This document shows, piece by piece, positions 52,302-60,417 of a stretch of DNA of 64,000 bases. The position numbers and the translations under genes were made by a program. The stretch covers positions 18,682 to 82,681 of the forward strand of contig CAJTLX010000008.1 in NCBI GenBank assembly GCA_910577165.1, in the 5' to 3' direction. This DNA comes from an uncultured Lachnospiraceae bacterium. Its GTDB lineage: Bacteria > Bacillota > Clostridia > Lachnospirales > Lachnospiraceae. The notes under the pieces were generated by a model. It saw only the letters and a list, made by a program, of their open reading frames with translations, made no database searches and had not been told where the DNA came from. The first letter of the stretch is position 1. Every line of letters starts with the position of its first letter.

Positions 52302-53486
52302 TTAAAGGATAAAGGCTCGTTTGCCATTTTGTTTATCCTTCCACAGCGGTGAGATATTTCGTAAATACTCCACAACTTCTGGTACAGCTTTTAAGATTTG
52401 TTCCACATCCTCCTTTGTGTTTTCGGCATCAAGCGATAAGCGGAGGGAGCCATGAGCTATTTCGTGCGGTCGGCCGATAGCAAGTAATACATGGCTTGGG
52501 TCAAGGGAACCGGATGTGCAGGCAGAACCCGAAGAAGCGCAGATCCCCTTGTCATCTAACAGAAGAAGCAAACTTTCCCCTTCAATTCCCTCAAAGCAAA
52601 AACTTACATTTCCCGGCAAACGGTGCTGCACGCTGCCGTTGAGTGCGGCGTGGGGGATTTTAGATAGTCCCTCAATCAATTGTGTGCGCAGTGCTAAAAG
52701 TTTTTTTGTGTGTTCTTCCATATGGCGGCAGGAGTCTTCTAAGGCGATGGTCATACCTATAATAGCAGGTACATTTTCGGTTCCGCTCCGCTTGCCACGC
52801 TCCTGCGCACCTCCTTCGATAAGGTTTGTTAAAAAAATTCCGCGCCTGGCATAAAGTGCGCCTATGCCTTTTGGACCGTGGAATTTGTGGGCGGAAAGGG
52901 AGAGAAGATCAATGTTTTGTTTTTGTACGTCAATTGGGAGATGTCCCACCGCCTGCACGGCATCCGTATGGAAAGGAATTTTCTTTTCCCGGCAGATAGC
53001 ACCGATTTTTTCAATTGGGAGGATGGAACCAATCTCATTGTTGGCATACATAATGCTGACAAGACAAGTGTCCTCCCGAATAGCCTGCGAGATCTGTTCA
53101 GGATCGATCATTCCATTTTCATGAACGGGCAGCAGTTCAATTTCGAACCCTTCTTTTTCCAGCTTTTTTAAAGGATGAAGAACTGCATGATGTTCAAATG
53201 CAGAAGAAACAATATGTTTTTTCCCGTTCCGCTCCCCGTTTTTCGCGGCAGAGATAATGGCCTGATTGTCCGATTCGCTGCCTCCGGAAGTAAAGTAAAT
53301 TTCATCTGGCATTGCTCCGATACAGGCGGCTACACGCTCTCTTGCCGCATTGACTGCCTCGGCGGTCTTTTGTCCGAAGTGATAAAGACTGGATGGATTT
53401 CCCCAGTTTTCTTCCATGCAGGAAAGCATTGACTGAATGACTGTGTGACTTAATTTTGTTGTTGCTGCATTATCAGCGTAAATCAT
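52302..53486 (-). CDS. iscS: Cysteine desulfurase, NifS/IscS class
   Basis: 394 aa. Removes sulfur from cysteine (PLP-dependent) and hands it to IscU. PLP lysine K201 in SAHKFHGPKG, catalytic cysteine about C323 in SSGSACTSGS, which is the class I loop. First gene of an iscS-iscU unit; its promoter carries the Rrf2 palindrome. Divergent from the Rrf2 gene. Confidence 0.93.
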   Translation of the reverse strand: MIYADNAATTKLSHTVIQSMLSCMEENWGNPSSLYHFGQKTAEAVNAARERVAACIGAMPDEIYFTSGGSESDNQAIISAAKNGERNGKKHIVSSAFEHHAVLHPLKKLEKEGFEIELLPVHENGMIDPEQISQAIREDTCLVSIMYANNEIGSILPIEKIGAICREKKIPFHTDAVQAVGHLPIDVQKQNIDLLSLSAHKFHGPKGIGALYARRGIFLTNLIEGGAQERGKRSGTENVPAIIGMTIALEDSCRHMEEHTKKLLALRTQLIEGLSKIPHAALNGSVQHRLPGNVSFCFEGIEGESLLLLLDDKGICASSGSACTSGSLDPSHVLLAIGRPHEIAHGSLRLSLDAENTKEDVEQILKAVPEVVEYLRNISPLWKDKQNGKRAFIL

Positions 53487-53608
53487 AGTTTGTGAGTCCT
53501 ATCCTTCCTTTAAGATATAGGAAACAAATAAAATCCAAGTATTTTGTTTATCTCCTGCGCTATGCACACTATAAATTATAGAAAGCTTGCGAATTCTTAA
53601 TCGTTATT

Positions 53609-53650
53609 ATCATACACCTATTTACCTATTTTGTCAATAGGTAAATAGGT
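53609..53650 (-). promoter_or_regulatory. iscS promoter with Rrf2-type palindromic operator
   Basis: Minus strand TTGACA (53637-53632), 17-bp spacer, TATGAT (53614-53609). The palindrome 53616-53650 is identical to that at metY, base for base, including the TTGTC spacer. It also lies 15 bp upstream of the rrf2 -35 box on the other strand. Confidence 0.87.
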
Positions 53651-53665
53651 AAAATTTAAAACTAC

Positions 53666-53695
53666 TTGATTATCTCTCTAACCTTGTATTATAAT
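53666..53695 (+). promoter_or_regulatory. Promoter of the Rrf2 regulator
   Basis: TTGATT at 53666-53671, 18-bp spacer, TATAAT at 53690-53695. The shared palindrome just upstream could also affect this promoter. Confidence 0.7.
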
Positions 53696-53726
53696 AGGTT
53701 TATTTAGGACGGAGGAGGTTATGATA

Positions 53727-54149
53727 ATGATTTCAACAAAGGGGAGATATGCTCTGCGTGTGATGGCGGACCTTGCGCAGCAGGATATGGATAGTTTTAT
53801 ACCGTTGGAGGAAATTGCAGCCAGACAGGGGATCTCAAAAAAATATCTGGAGATTATTTTAAAAACTCTGGTGACAAATAAGTTTTTGCAGGGGATGCGC
53901 GGCAAGGGGGGAGGGTATCGCCTTACGCGCATCCCGGAAGAATACACGGTTGGGGAGATTCTAGAACTGGTGGAGGGGACACTTGCAAGTGTGGCATGTC
54001 TTCGCGCCGATGCAGAACCCTGTGAGCGCAGGGAAAAATGCATTACCCTCCCGATGTGGGTGCGGTTTGATCGGATGGTGCATGATTTTTTTTACGGGAT
54101 CACACTTGCGGATCTGATAGAGAATCGATGGGAGGAGAAAGATTCCTAA
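53727..54149 (+). CDS. Rrf2-family regulator with three cysteines (IscR/CymR-like)
   Basis: 140 aa from ATG 53727; an ATG at 53721 is only 2 bp from GGAGGAGG, and the family begins M(K)ISTKGRYAL. Winged helix (about 1-75: ARQGISKKYLEIIL, RGKGGGYRL). The sensor part has C-x7-C-x5-C (ACLRADAEPCERREKC), as in Fe-S-binding IscR-type members, whereas CymR lacks these cysteines. Beside iscS-iscU and next to the palindrome it probably binds, so a sulfur/Fe-S repressor is likely. Its 3' end overlaps the convergent flavoprotein gene by 4 bp. Confidence 0.9.
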   Translation: MISTKGRYALRVMADLAQQDMDSFIPLEEIAARQGISKKYLEIILKTLVTNKFLQGMRGKGGGYRLTRIPEEYTVGEILELVEGTLASVACLRADAEPCERREKCITLPMWVRFDRMVHDFFYGITLADLIENRWEEKDS

Positions 54150-54874
54150 GTCCTTTCTTTTTTCCAGGGTCTGTTTTTTGCAAGCCATCCTCTTTCTGCC
54201 CAGTATTTTCCATCGAGATATTCCGGATCAGCTTTATGTAGTGATTGCTGTATTATACGGCAGGAAAGGAATTTAATTTTTGTAATTGCCTTTATTTTTG
54301 CCGGGGTTTTGTAGTCGATGGCGGAAAGTTTTTCTGACAGGTGCTTTATTTTTTTCTCAAGGTTTACCCGTTTTTTTTCGGTGAGATTTTCCCATAGCAT
54401 ATTGTTGATCAGTCTGCCAGTAAAGATCTCAATTTCAGAAATACCCCACCAGGAAAGGCTGTGTTTTATGTCCCTTGCACTTGATCTCGCTCCCGTGCCA
54501 AGGCATTGTGTAATAATCACTGCACGTTTTGTAAATAATTCGGGAGCGGGGCGGTGCGGCATCCATAAATAGGCAAGGTGGTCAAGCAATGATTTCATCG
54601 CACCTGTCGCGTGCATTACATAGGTGGGGGAGGTCATCACAATCAGATCTGCCCCAAGCAGAGATGCCGCAATTTTTTGTATAAACGCGGCATCCCTGCA
54701 CGTATTGGTACCCCTCAATATGCAGTTTGCGCATCCCATGCAAAATGCAGGGCAATCTTTTGGCAGATAATATTCTGTGATTTCTGCATTTGTCCGGAAA
54801 TTTTCCAAAAAAATTTCCTTCAGGCGATAAGTTACACCATGTTTTTCTGTTCCGTTTATCACTGTAATTTTCAT
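54146..54874 (-). CDS. Flavodoxin-fold NAD(P)H-dependent oxidoreductase
   Basis: 242 aa. FMN-binding flavodoxin-like fold (MKITVINGTEKHGVTYRL at the phosphate loop, MTSPTYVMHATGAMKSLLDH). A cysteine cluster CMGCANCILRGTNTC suggests an iron-sulfur flavoprotein-type member. The last 60 residues are basic and family-specific. Expressed with the TetR gene 3 bp upstream, so it is probably a stress or xenobiotic reductase. Confidence 0.85.
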   Translation of the reverse strand: MKITVINGTEKHGVTYRLKEIFLENFRTNAEITEYYLPKDCPAFCMGCANCILRGTNTCRDAAFIQKIAASLLGADLIVMTSPTYVMHATGAMKSLLDHLAYLWMPHRPAPELFTKRAVIITQCLGTGARSSARDIKHSLSWWGISEIEIFTGRLINNMLWENLTEKKRVNLEKKIKHLSEKLSAIDYKTPAKIKAITKIKFLSCRIIQQSLHKADPEYLDGKYWAERGWLAKNRPWKKERT

Positions 54875-54877
54875 TGA

Positions 54878-55450
54878 TCATACCTCCAAGATATCATGCA
54901 ATACTTTTGAGTGAAACGCCCTGCGCTGCTCTTCTTCCATTAGATCAACTCCGTGAAGATTAAGAATCATTTTATGGTGTAAAAATGATTGCTGCATAAT
55001 CGTGATTAAAAGAAATGTTTTGTATTGCAGCGTTTCTGTATCCCAATCCGGACGACAGGCGGATAACAGCGGCAGATAAGCAAGGTAAGTTCTGTGTGTA
55101 TTGTCATCTTCCCTTGGATCACGCATATCCCCAAGGATGGATATTTTTGATATGGTATAATGTTCGAACAAAAAAGTAAGCGTCAGATTCCCAAGGTAAT
55201 CTAATTTGTTAAATGGGGTAAGCTCTTTTGTTTTTTCCTGAATCGAGTGGAATTTGTCAACGATTCCGTTGATAACACGCTCGATACAGAGTTCAATCAA
55301 TTTTTCTTTATTGCCAAAATGATAATTGATAAGTCCTAATCCTACAGCTGACTTTTTGCAGATCTCGCGCACTGTAATATTATTTAAATGTTCGCCCTTT
55401 TCGGCAATAAGTTCCATTGTGGCTTGAATAATGGTTTCTTTGCTGTCCAT
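54878..55450 (-). CDS. TetR-family regulator of the flavoprotein operon
   Basis: 190 aa. HTH (about 5-50) with HLNNITVREICKKSAVGLGL, then NYHFGNKEKLIELCI. Followed at 3 bp by the oxidoreductase gene. Two inverted repeats with half-site TTGAAC lie in its promoter, the usual autorepression arrangement. Confidence 0.9.
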   Translation of the reverse strand: MDSKETIIQATMELIAEKGEHLNNITVREICKKSAVGLGLINYHFGNKEKLIELCIERVINGIVDKFHSIQEKTKELTPFNKLDYLGNLTLTFLFEHYTISKISILGDMRDPREDDNTHRTYLAYLPLLSACRPDWDTETLQYKTFLLITIMQQSFLHHKMILNLHGVDLMEEEQRRAFHSKVLHDILEV

Positions 55451-55462
55451 AGCATTCCTCCT

Positions 55463-55510
55463 TGAACATTGTTCAGTTTTTATTATATTGAACGATGTTC
55501 AAAAAGTCAA
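55463..55510 (-). promoter_or_regulatory. TetR promoter and two operators
   Basis: Minus strand TTGACT (55510-55505), 17-bp spacer, TATAAT (55487-55482). TTGAAC-GAT-GTTCAA sits in the spacer at 55488-55502 and TGAAC-ATT-GTTCA at 55463-55475, 26 bp apart centre to centre. Confidence 0.75.
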
Positions 55511-55537
55511 TAAATAAGAAATAAATTTTGTTTATTC

Positions 55538-55566
55538 TTGACAAATCGCATAACCGGTGTTATGCT
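55538..55566 (+). promoter_or_regulatory. Consensus sigma-A promoter of the metG leader
   Basis: TTGACA at 55538-55543, 17-bp spacer, TATGCT at 55561-55566. Transcription would start near 55573, giving a leader of about 460 nt before metG. Confidence 0.8.
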
Positions 55567-55573
55567 ATCATAA

Positions 55574-55915
55574 AATTGCGGAAGGAAACTTTCGCAGGGA
55601 ATATAATAAAGGCAGAGAAAGAAAGAGTACGAAGTGAAAGCTTTTACAGAGAATTCCGCAGATGGTTATGCCGTCTTGCTGAGAGCGGAAGAAGGGGAAA
55701 TTTCGGAAAATGGTTCTGGAGCTGCGCCGCCGAAGATTATTCTTTTTGAATAGGTTTAGGCCGCGACGGATGCGCCCGTTAGCGCGATATGCTGTAAGTC
55801 ATTATGATGACAGCAGCAGATGAGGCGTATTTTGTGAGAAATGCGCGAAATAAAGTGGCACCACGGGGGATTACTCCTGTCTTTATCGGGAAAGATAGAG
55901 GCAGGAGTTTTTTTA
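55574..55915 (+). ncRNA. T-box riboswitch with terminator, upstream of metG
   Basis: The T-box core AAAGTGGCACCACG is at 55852-55865, followed by a terminator: ACTCCTG (55873) pairing with CAGGAGT (55902-55908) and a seven-T tract. Upstream, Stem I features are visible: CAGAGA-type bulge, a TTCCGC/GCGGAA stem, and a specifier region ending in TCTGGAGC. ATG at 55710-55712 is the best specifier candidate by its spacing to CTGGAG, which agrees with metG downstream. Uncharged tRNA would stabilise the antiterminator. The bulge reads TGGC, see findings. Short frames in this stretch are not genes. Confidence 0.85.
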
Positions 55916-55969
55916 TGCGCACGTATGCGGAGAAGAATTATGCAGCGAAAGCTGCCCGCATCCGGCGCG

Positions 55970-55995
55970 CGAATAGGGGAAAACTTCCCTACTCG
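55970..55995 (+). repeat. Hairpin copy upstream of metG
   Basis: CGAATAG..GGGGAA and TTCCCTACTCG. Its right half (55980-56002) recurs inverted at 58113-58137 after metG. Confidence 0.5.
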
Positions 55996-56036
55996 ATTTC
56001 TTAAAGTCCCAACTAAAAGTCAAAAGGGGGAAAATT

Positions 56037-58094
56037 ATGGAAAACAAAAAACCTTACTACATCACAACGGCGATCGCCTACACTTCCGGGAAACCTCATA
56101 TTGGCAACACCTACGAAGCAGTACTGGCGGACAGCATTGCGCGCTACAAGCGTCTGGAGGGGTATGATGTTTACTTCCAGACCGGCACGGATGAACATGG
56201 TCAGAAAATCGAGCAGAAGGCGGCGGAACAAAAGATCACACCAAAAGAATTTGTGGATGGTGTTGCAGGAGAAATCCGCAGAATTTGGGATCTGATGAAT
56301 ACTTCCTACGATAAATTTATCCGAACAACGGATACAGATCACGAGAAAAAAGTGCAGAAAATCTTTAAAAAACTCTACGATAAGGGGGATATTTACAAAG
56401 GTTCCTATGAGGGGCTGTACTGTACGCCATGTGAGTCCTTCTGGACGGAATCACAGCTTGTGGACGGCAAATGTCCGGACTGCGGCAGGGAGGTAAAACC
56501 GGCGAAGGAGGAGGCTTATTTCTTCCGTATGAGCAAGTATGCCGATCGCCTGATCGAGCATATTAACACGCACCCGGAATTTATTCAGCCAGTATCAAGA
56601 AAGAACGAGATGATGAACAATTTCCTTCTTCCGGGACTACAGGATCTCTGTGTGTCGCGCACCTCGTTTAAATGGGGAATTCCGGTAAATTTTGATAATA
56701 AGCATGTGATCTATGTATGGATTGACGCGCTCTCCAATTATATTACGGGAATTGGCTATGATCCGGATGAACCATCCTCAGAGCAATTTAAAAAATTCTG
56801 GCCTGCCGACTTACACTTGATTGGCAAGGATATTTTGCGCTTCCACACCATCTACTGGCCGATTATGTTGATGGCACTTGGTGTACCGCTGCCAAAGCAG
56901 ATTTTTGGGCATCCGTGGCTGCTTCGCACGGACGAGAGCGGCAAGAGCGTAAAGATGAGCAAATCGCGCGGTAATGTCCTGTATGCGGATGATCTGGTGG
57001 GATTGTTTGGCGTGGACGCAGTGCGTTATTTTGTCTTGCATGAAATGCCATTTGACAATGATGGCGCAGTGAGCTGGGAGTTGATGGCGGAGCGCATCAA
57101 TTCAGATCTGGCCAATACTTTGGGGAATTTGGTGAACCGCACAATCTCCATGTCAAACAAATATTTTGATGGCACAGTGGAGGATGCGGGCGCAGCAGAG
57201 GAAGTGGATGCGGATTTAAAAGCCATTGCGACAGGCACGGCAGCGCGTGTGGCGGACAAGATGAGGGAACTGCGCGTGGCGGACGCAATCACAGAGATTT
57301 TTGTTCTGTTTAAACGCTGTAATAAATATATTGATGAAACCATGCCGTGGGCACTCGCAAAAGATGAGGAAAAACAGGCACGCCTAAAGACCGTGCTTTA
57401 CCATCTGGTGGAAAGTATCGCCATCGGTGCCTCGTTACTTGAGCCGTTTATGCCGGAAACTACGGAGAAAATTTTGTTACAGTTAAATGCAGAAAAGAGA
57501 AGTTTTGAGGAATGCAAAAAATTTGGCGGTTATCTTTCTGGAACGAAGGTAACAAAAACACCGGAAATTTTATTTGCGCGTCTTGAGATGAAGGAAGTGC
57601 AGGAGAAAGCGAGTCGGGTTGCCGAGGCACAAAAAGCGGAAGCGGCGGCGGAAGAGACAGGAAGCGCGGCAAAAGATGGAGATTCGATAAATTCTAAAAA
57701 CTGCGAAGCAGGACAGACCGAGGTAAAAGCTACAGATACGCAGTCCGTTATTGATATTGAGCCAAAGCCGGAGATCACCTACGATGATTTTGCGAAACTT
57801 CAATTTCAGGTAGGTGAGATTATCGCGTGTGAGGAAGTGAAGAAATCAAAGAAACTTCTCTGCTCTCAGGTAAAAATTGGAAGCCAGGTAAAACAGATTG
57901 TTTCCGGGATCAAAGCACATTATTCTGCGCAGGAGATGGTCGGAAAGAAAGTGATGGTATTAGTAAATCTAAAACCTGCAACCCTAGCGGGAGTGGTTTC
58001 CGAGGGGATGCTTTTATGTGCGGAAGATGAGAATGGGGAGCTTTCCCTTATGGTGCCGGAAAAGAAAATGCCATCTGGCGCGGAAATCTGTTAG
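56037..58094 (+). CDS. metG: Methionyl-tRNA synthetase
   Basis: 685 aa. Charges tRNA-Met. Class I synthetase with the HIGH-type motif KPHIGNTYEAV, a zinc knuckle (CTPCESFW ... CPDCG) and KMSKSRGN. After an anticodon-binding helical domain, a charged Ala/Glu-rich linker (about 520-575) leads to a C-terminal Trbp111/EMAP-type tRNA-binding domain (about 585-685: FQVGEIIACEEVKKSKKLL). Controlled by its own promoter and T-box. Ribosome site AAAGGGGG directly upstream. Confidence 0.95.
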   Translation: MENKKPYYITTAIAYTSGKPHIGNTYEAVLADSIARYKRLEGYDVYFQTGTDEHGQKIEQKAAEQKITPKEFVDGVAGEIRRIWDLMNTSYDKFIRTTDTDHEKKVQKIFKKLYDKGDIYKGSYEGLYCTPCESFWTESQLVDGKCPDCGREVKPAKEEAYFFRMSKYADRLIEHINTHPEFIQPVSRKNEMMNNFLLPGLQDLCVSRTSFKWGIPVNFDNKHVIYVWIDALSNYITGIGYDPDEPSSEQFKKFWPADLHLIGKDILRFHTIYWPIMLMALGVPLPKQIFGHPWLLRTDESGKSVKMSKSRGNVLYADDLVGLFGVDAVRYFVLHEMPFDNDGAVSWELMAERINSDLANTLGNLVNRTISMSNKYFDGTVEDAGAAEEVDADLKAIATGTAARVADKMRELRVADAITEIFVLFKRCNKYIDETMPWALAKDEEKQARLKTVLYHLVESIAIGASLLEPFMPETTEKILLQLNAEKRSFEECKKFGGYLSGTKVTKTPEILFARLEMKEVQEKASRVAEAQKAEAAAEETGSAAKDGDSINSKNCEAGQTEVKATDTQSVIDIEPKPEITYDDFAKLQFQVGEIIACEEVKKSKKLLCSQVKIGSQVKQIVSGIKAHYSAQEMVGKKVMVLVNLKPATLAGVVSEGMLLCAEDENGELSLMVPEKKMPSGAEIC

Positions 58095-58112
58095 AATATA
58101 TCTGGTAAATTA

Positions 58113-58150
58113 AAGAAATCGAGTAGAGGAAAGTTTTTCTCCGCTACTCG
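58113..58150 (+). terminator. Hairpin after metG
   Basis: CGAGTAG and CTACTCG (58120-58150) with AGGAAA/TTTCT inner pairs. No T run follows, so termination is uncertain. The left half is the inverted copy of a segment upstream of metG. Confidence 0.45.
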
Positions 58151-58182
58151 TCACGCATAAAAGAGTATTTTGGAGGGGTGCA

Positions 58183-60417
58183 ATGAGTACAAAACTTTGG
58201 TACACCACGCCAGCTTCCGATTGGAATGAGGCATTGCCCATTGGCAATGGTCGACTTGGCGCGATGATTTTTGGCGGGGTTTATGAGGAGCATTTGCAGG
58301 TCAATGAAGATAGTGTCTGGTATGGCGGTCCGATGGACCGCAATAATCCGGACGCGCTAAAAAATTTGCCGAAAATTCAGGAATATATTATAAACGGGCA
58401 GATTCCGCAGGCGGAGGAATTGATGGTCAATGCCCTTTCCGGCACACCGCAGAGCCAGCGTCCTTATCAGACGCTCGGCGATATTCATTTGTATTTTTCG
58501 GGATTTGGTGGCGAAATGACGGACTACAAAAGAGAACTTGAACTGGCGGATGCCATACATACGGTAAGTTTTAGCATCAATGGCTATCAGCATCGGCGCG
58601 AGATTTTTGCAACCGCAGCGGACGATGTAATTGTGATGCATTTTGAGACACAAGATCCGGTTGGGATGAATTTAAACACATTGATGACAAGACAGAAATT
58701 CTATGACTATACTGGAAAATACGCGGATGATACCATTATGCTTGGCGCGAAATTAGGCGGGGACGGGCTTGATTTAAATATGATGTTGCGCGGCCGCATT
58801 GTGGCGGCAAACAGTAATTCCCATATTGAGGGAATGGGAGAGCGATTAATTATTCATGGAGCAAAGGAAATTACATTGCTGTTTTGCGCAGGGACAACTT
58901 TTCGATTCGAGAATTTAAAAGAGAGTATATGGAAAAAATTAGAAGATGCGATACAGTATTCTTTTGTACAATTAAAGGAGCGTCATATCGCGGATTACAA
59001 AGTGCTCTTTGACCGTGTAAAACTTGATTTGTGTGCGGATTTGGCATTCGATGCGATTCCTACAAATAAGCGGCTTAAAGAGATTAGGTCGGAGGATCGC
59101 GGACTTACGGAATTGTATTTTAATTTCGGGCGTTATCTTTTAATTTCATGTAGCCGTCCGGGAACGTTGCCAGCGACTTTGCAGGGGCTTTGGAATAAGG
59201 ATATGCTTCCGCCGTGGGATTGTAAATATACCATCAATATCAATACGGAAATGAATTATTGGATCGCGGAGAACGGCAATCTTTCTGAGTGTCATCTGCC
59301 GTTATTTGACCATCTGAAACGAATGCTTCCGAACGGGCAGGAGACGGCGCGAAAAATGTATGGGTGTCGCGGGTTTGTGGCGCATCACAATACCGATCTC
59401 TGGGGCGATACCGCAGTGCAGGATCTGTGGGTGCCAGGTTCATATTGGGTGATGGGCGTAGCATGGCTGTGTACACATCTCTGGACACATTATGAATACA
59501 CAAAAGATGAGGAATTTCTGCGCGAATACTATCCGATAATGCGGGAGGCGGCATTATTTTTCCTTGATTTTATGATAGAACATGAGGGATATTTAAAGAC
59601 CTGTCCTTCCGTTTCCCCGGAGAATACCTATATTTTGCCGAGCGGCGTGCGCGGTGCAAATGGCATGGGGGTAACGATGGACAATCAGATTCTGCGCGAT
59701 CTCTTTACGCAATGTATTGAGACGGCAAAGATCCTTGAGATCGAGGATGAGTTGACCGCGCAGTTTGAATCGGCGAGAAGTAGATTAGTACCAACGCAGA
59801 TTGGAAGCAGGGGACAGATTCTTGAGTGGGATAAGGAGTACGAGGAGGCGGAGCCGGGACATCGGCATATTTCGCATCTGTATGGGCTGCACCCGTCCAA
59901 TCAGATCACGATGGATGGAACACCAGAGCTTGCAGAGGCGGCGCGTGTAACATTAGAGGGGAGGCTCTCGCACGGCGGCGGGCATACCGGATGGAGCCGC
60001 GCATGGATTATCAATCATTATGCGAAGCTCTGGGATGGGGAAAAGGCATATGAAAATCTGCTCGCGCTCTATCAGTATTCCACTCTGCCGAATCTTTTTG
60101 ACAATCACCCGCCGTTCCAGATTGACGGAAATTTTGGCGGGGCAGCAGGAATTGCCGAGATGTTAATGCAGAGTACAAGTGAGCGCGTGGTATTATTGCC
60201 AGCCCTTCCAAAGGAATTTGCCTCCGGCAGAGTAAATGGACTCTGTGTGCGCGGCGGTGCAGAGGTTGATCTAGTCTGGGAGAACGGCGAGTTAAAAGAA
60301 TTTACCGTGCGTGCAAAAGTGGATTTTGACGCGAAGTTTGTATATCTTGGGAAAGAAATAGAAATTCATCTTCCAGCGGGTGGGATAAAGATGGTGCGGG
60401 CAGAATGGGGGAAATAA
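58183..60417 (+). CDS. GH95-family glycoside hydrolase
   Basis: 744 aa. GH95 enzymes (alpha-L-fucosidase or alpha-L-galactosidase) act by inversion on fucosylated plant or host glycans. N-terminal beta-sandwich (WNEALPIGNGRLGAMIFGG, VNEDSVWYGGP) and an (alpha/alpha)6 barrel with WNKDMLPPWDCKYTININ, HHNTDLWGDTA and NFGGAAGIAEMLMQS. No signal peptide, so it acts in the cytoplasm on imported oligosaccharides. It overlaps the SGNH esterase start by one base: a two-gene glycan unit. Confidence 0.92.
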   Translation: MSTKLWYTTPASDWNEALPIGNGRLGAMIFGGVYEEHLQVNEDSVWYGGPMDRNNPDALKNLPKIQEYIINGQIPQAEELMVNALSGTPQSQRPYQTLGDIHLYFSGFGGEMTDYKRELELADAIHTVSFSINGYQHRREIFATAADDVIVMHFETQDPVGMNLNTLMTRQKFYDYTGKYADDTIMLGAKLGGDGLDLNMMLRGRIVAANSNSHIEGMGERLIIHGAKEITLLFCAGTTFRFENLKESIWKKLEDAIQYSFVQLKERHIADYKVLFDRVKLDLCADLAFDAIPTNKRLKEIRSEDRGLTELYFNFGRYLLISCSRPGTLPATLQGLWNKDMLPPWDCKYTININTEMNYWIAENGNLSECHLPLFDHLKRMLPNGQETARKMYGCRGFVAHHNTDLWGDTAVQDLWVPGSYWVMGVAWLCTHLWTHYEYTKDEEFLREYYPIMREAALFFLDFMIEHEGYLKTCPSVSPENTYILPSGVRGANGMGVTMDNQILRDLFTQCIETAKILEIEDELTAQFESARSRLVPTQIGSRGQILEWDKEYEEAEPGHRHISHLYGLHPSNQITMDGTPELAEAARVTLEGRLSHGGGHTGWSRAWIINHYAKLWDGEKAYENLLALYQYSTLPNLFDNHPPFQIDGNFGGAAGIAEMLMQSTSERVVLLPALPKEFASGRVNGLCVRGGAEVDLVWENGELKEFTVRAKVDFDAKFVYLGKEIEIHLPAGGIKMVRAEWGK

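Noticed and set aside
55528..56004. Short open frames between the TetR gene and metG
   Set aside because: They fall inside the T-box leader and its terminator and have no conserved protein features.
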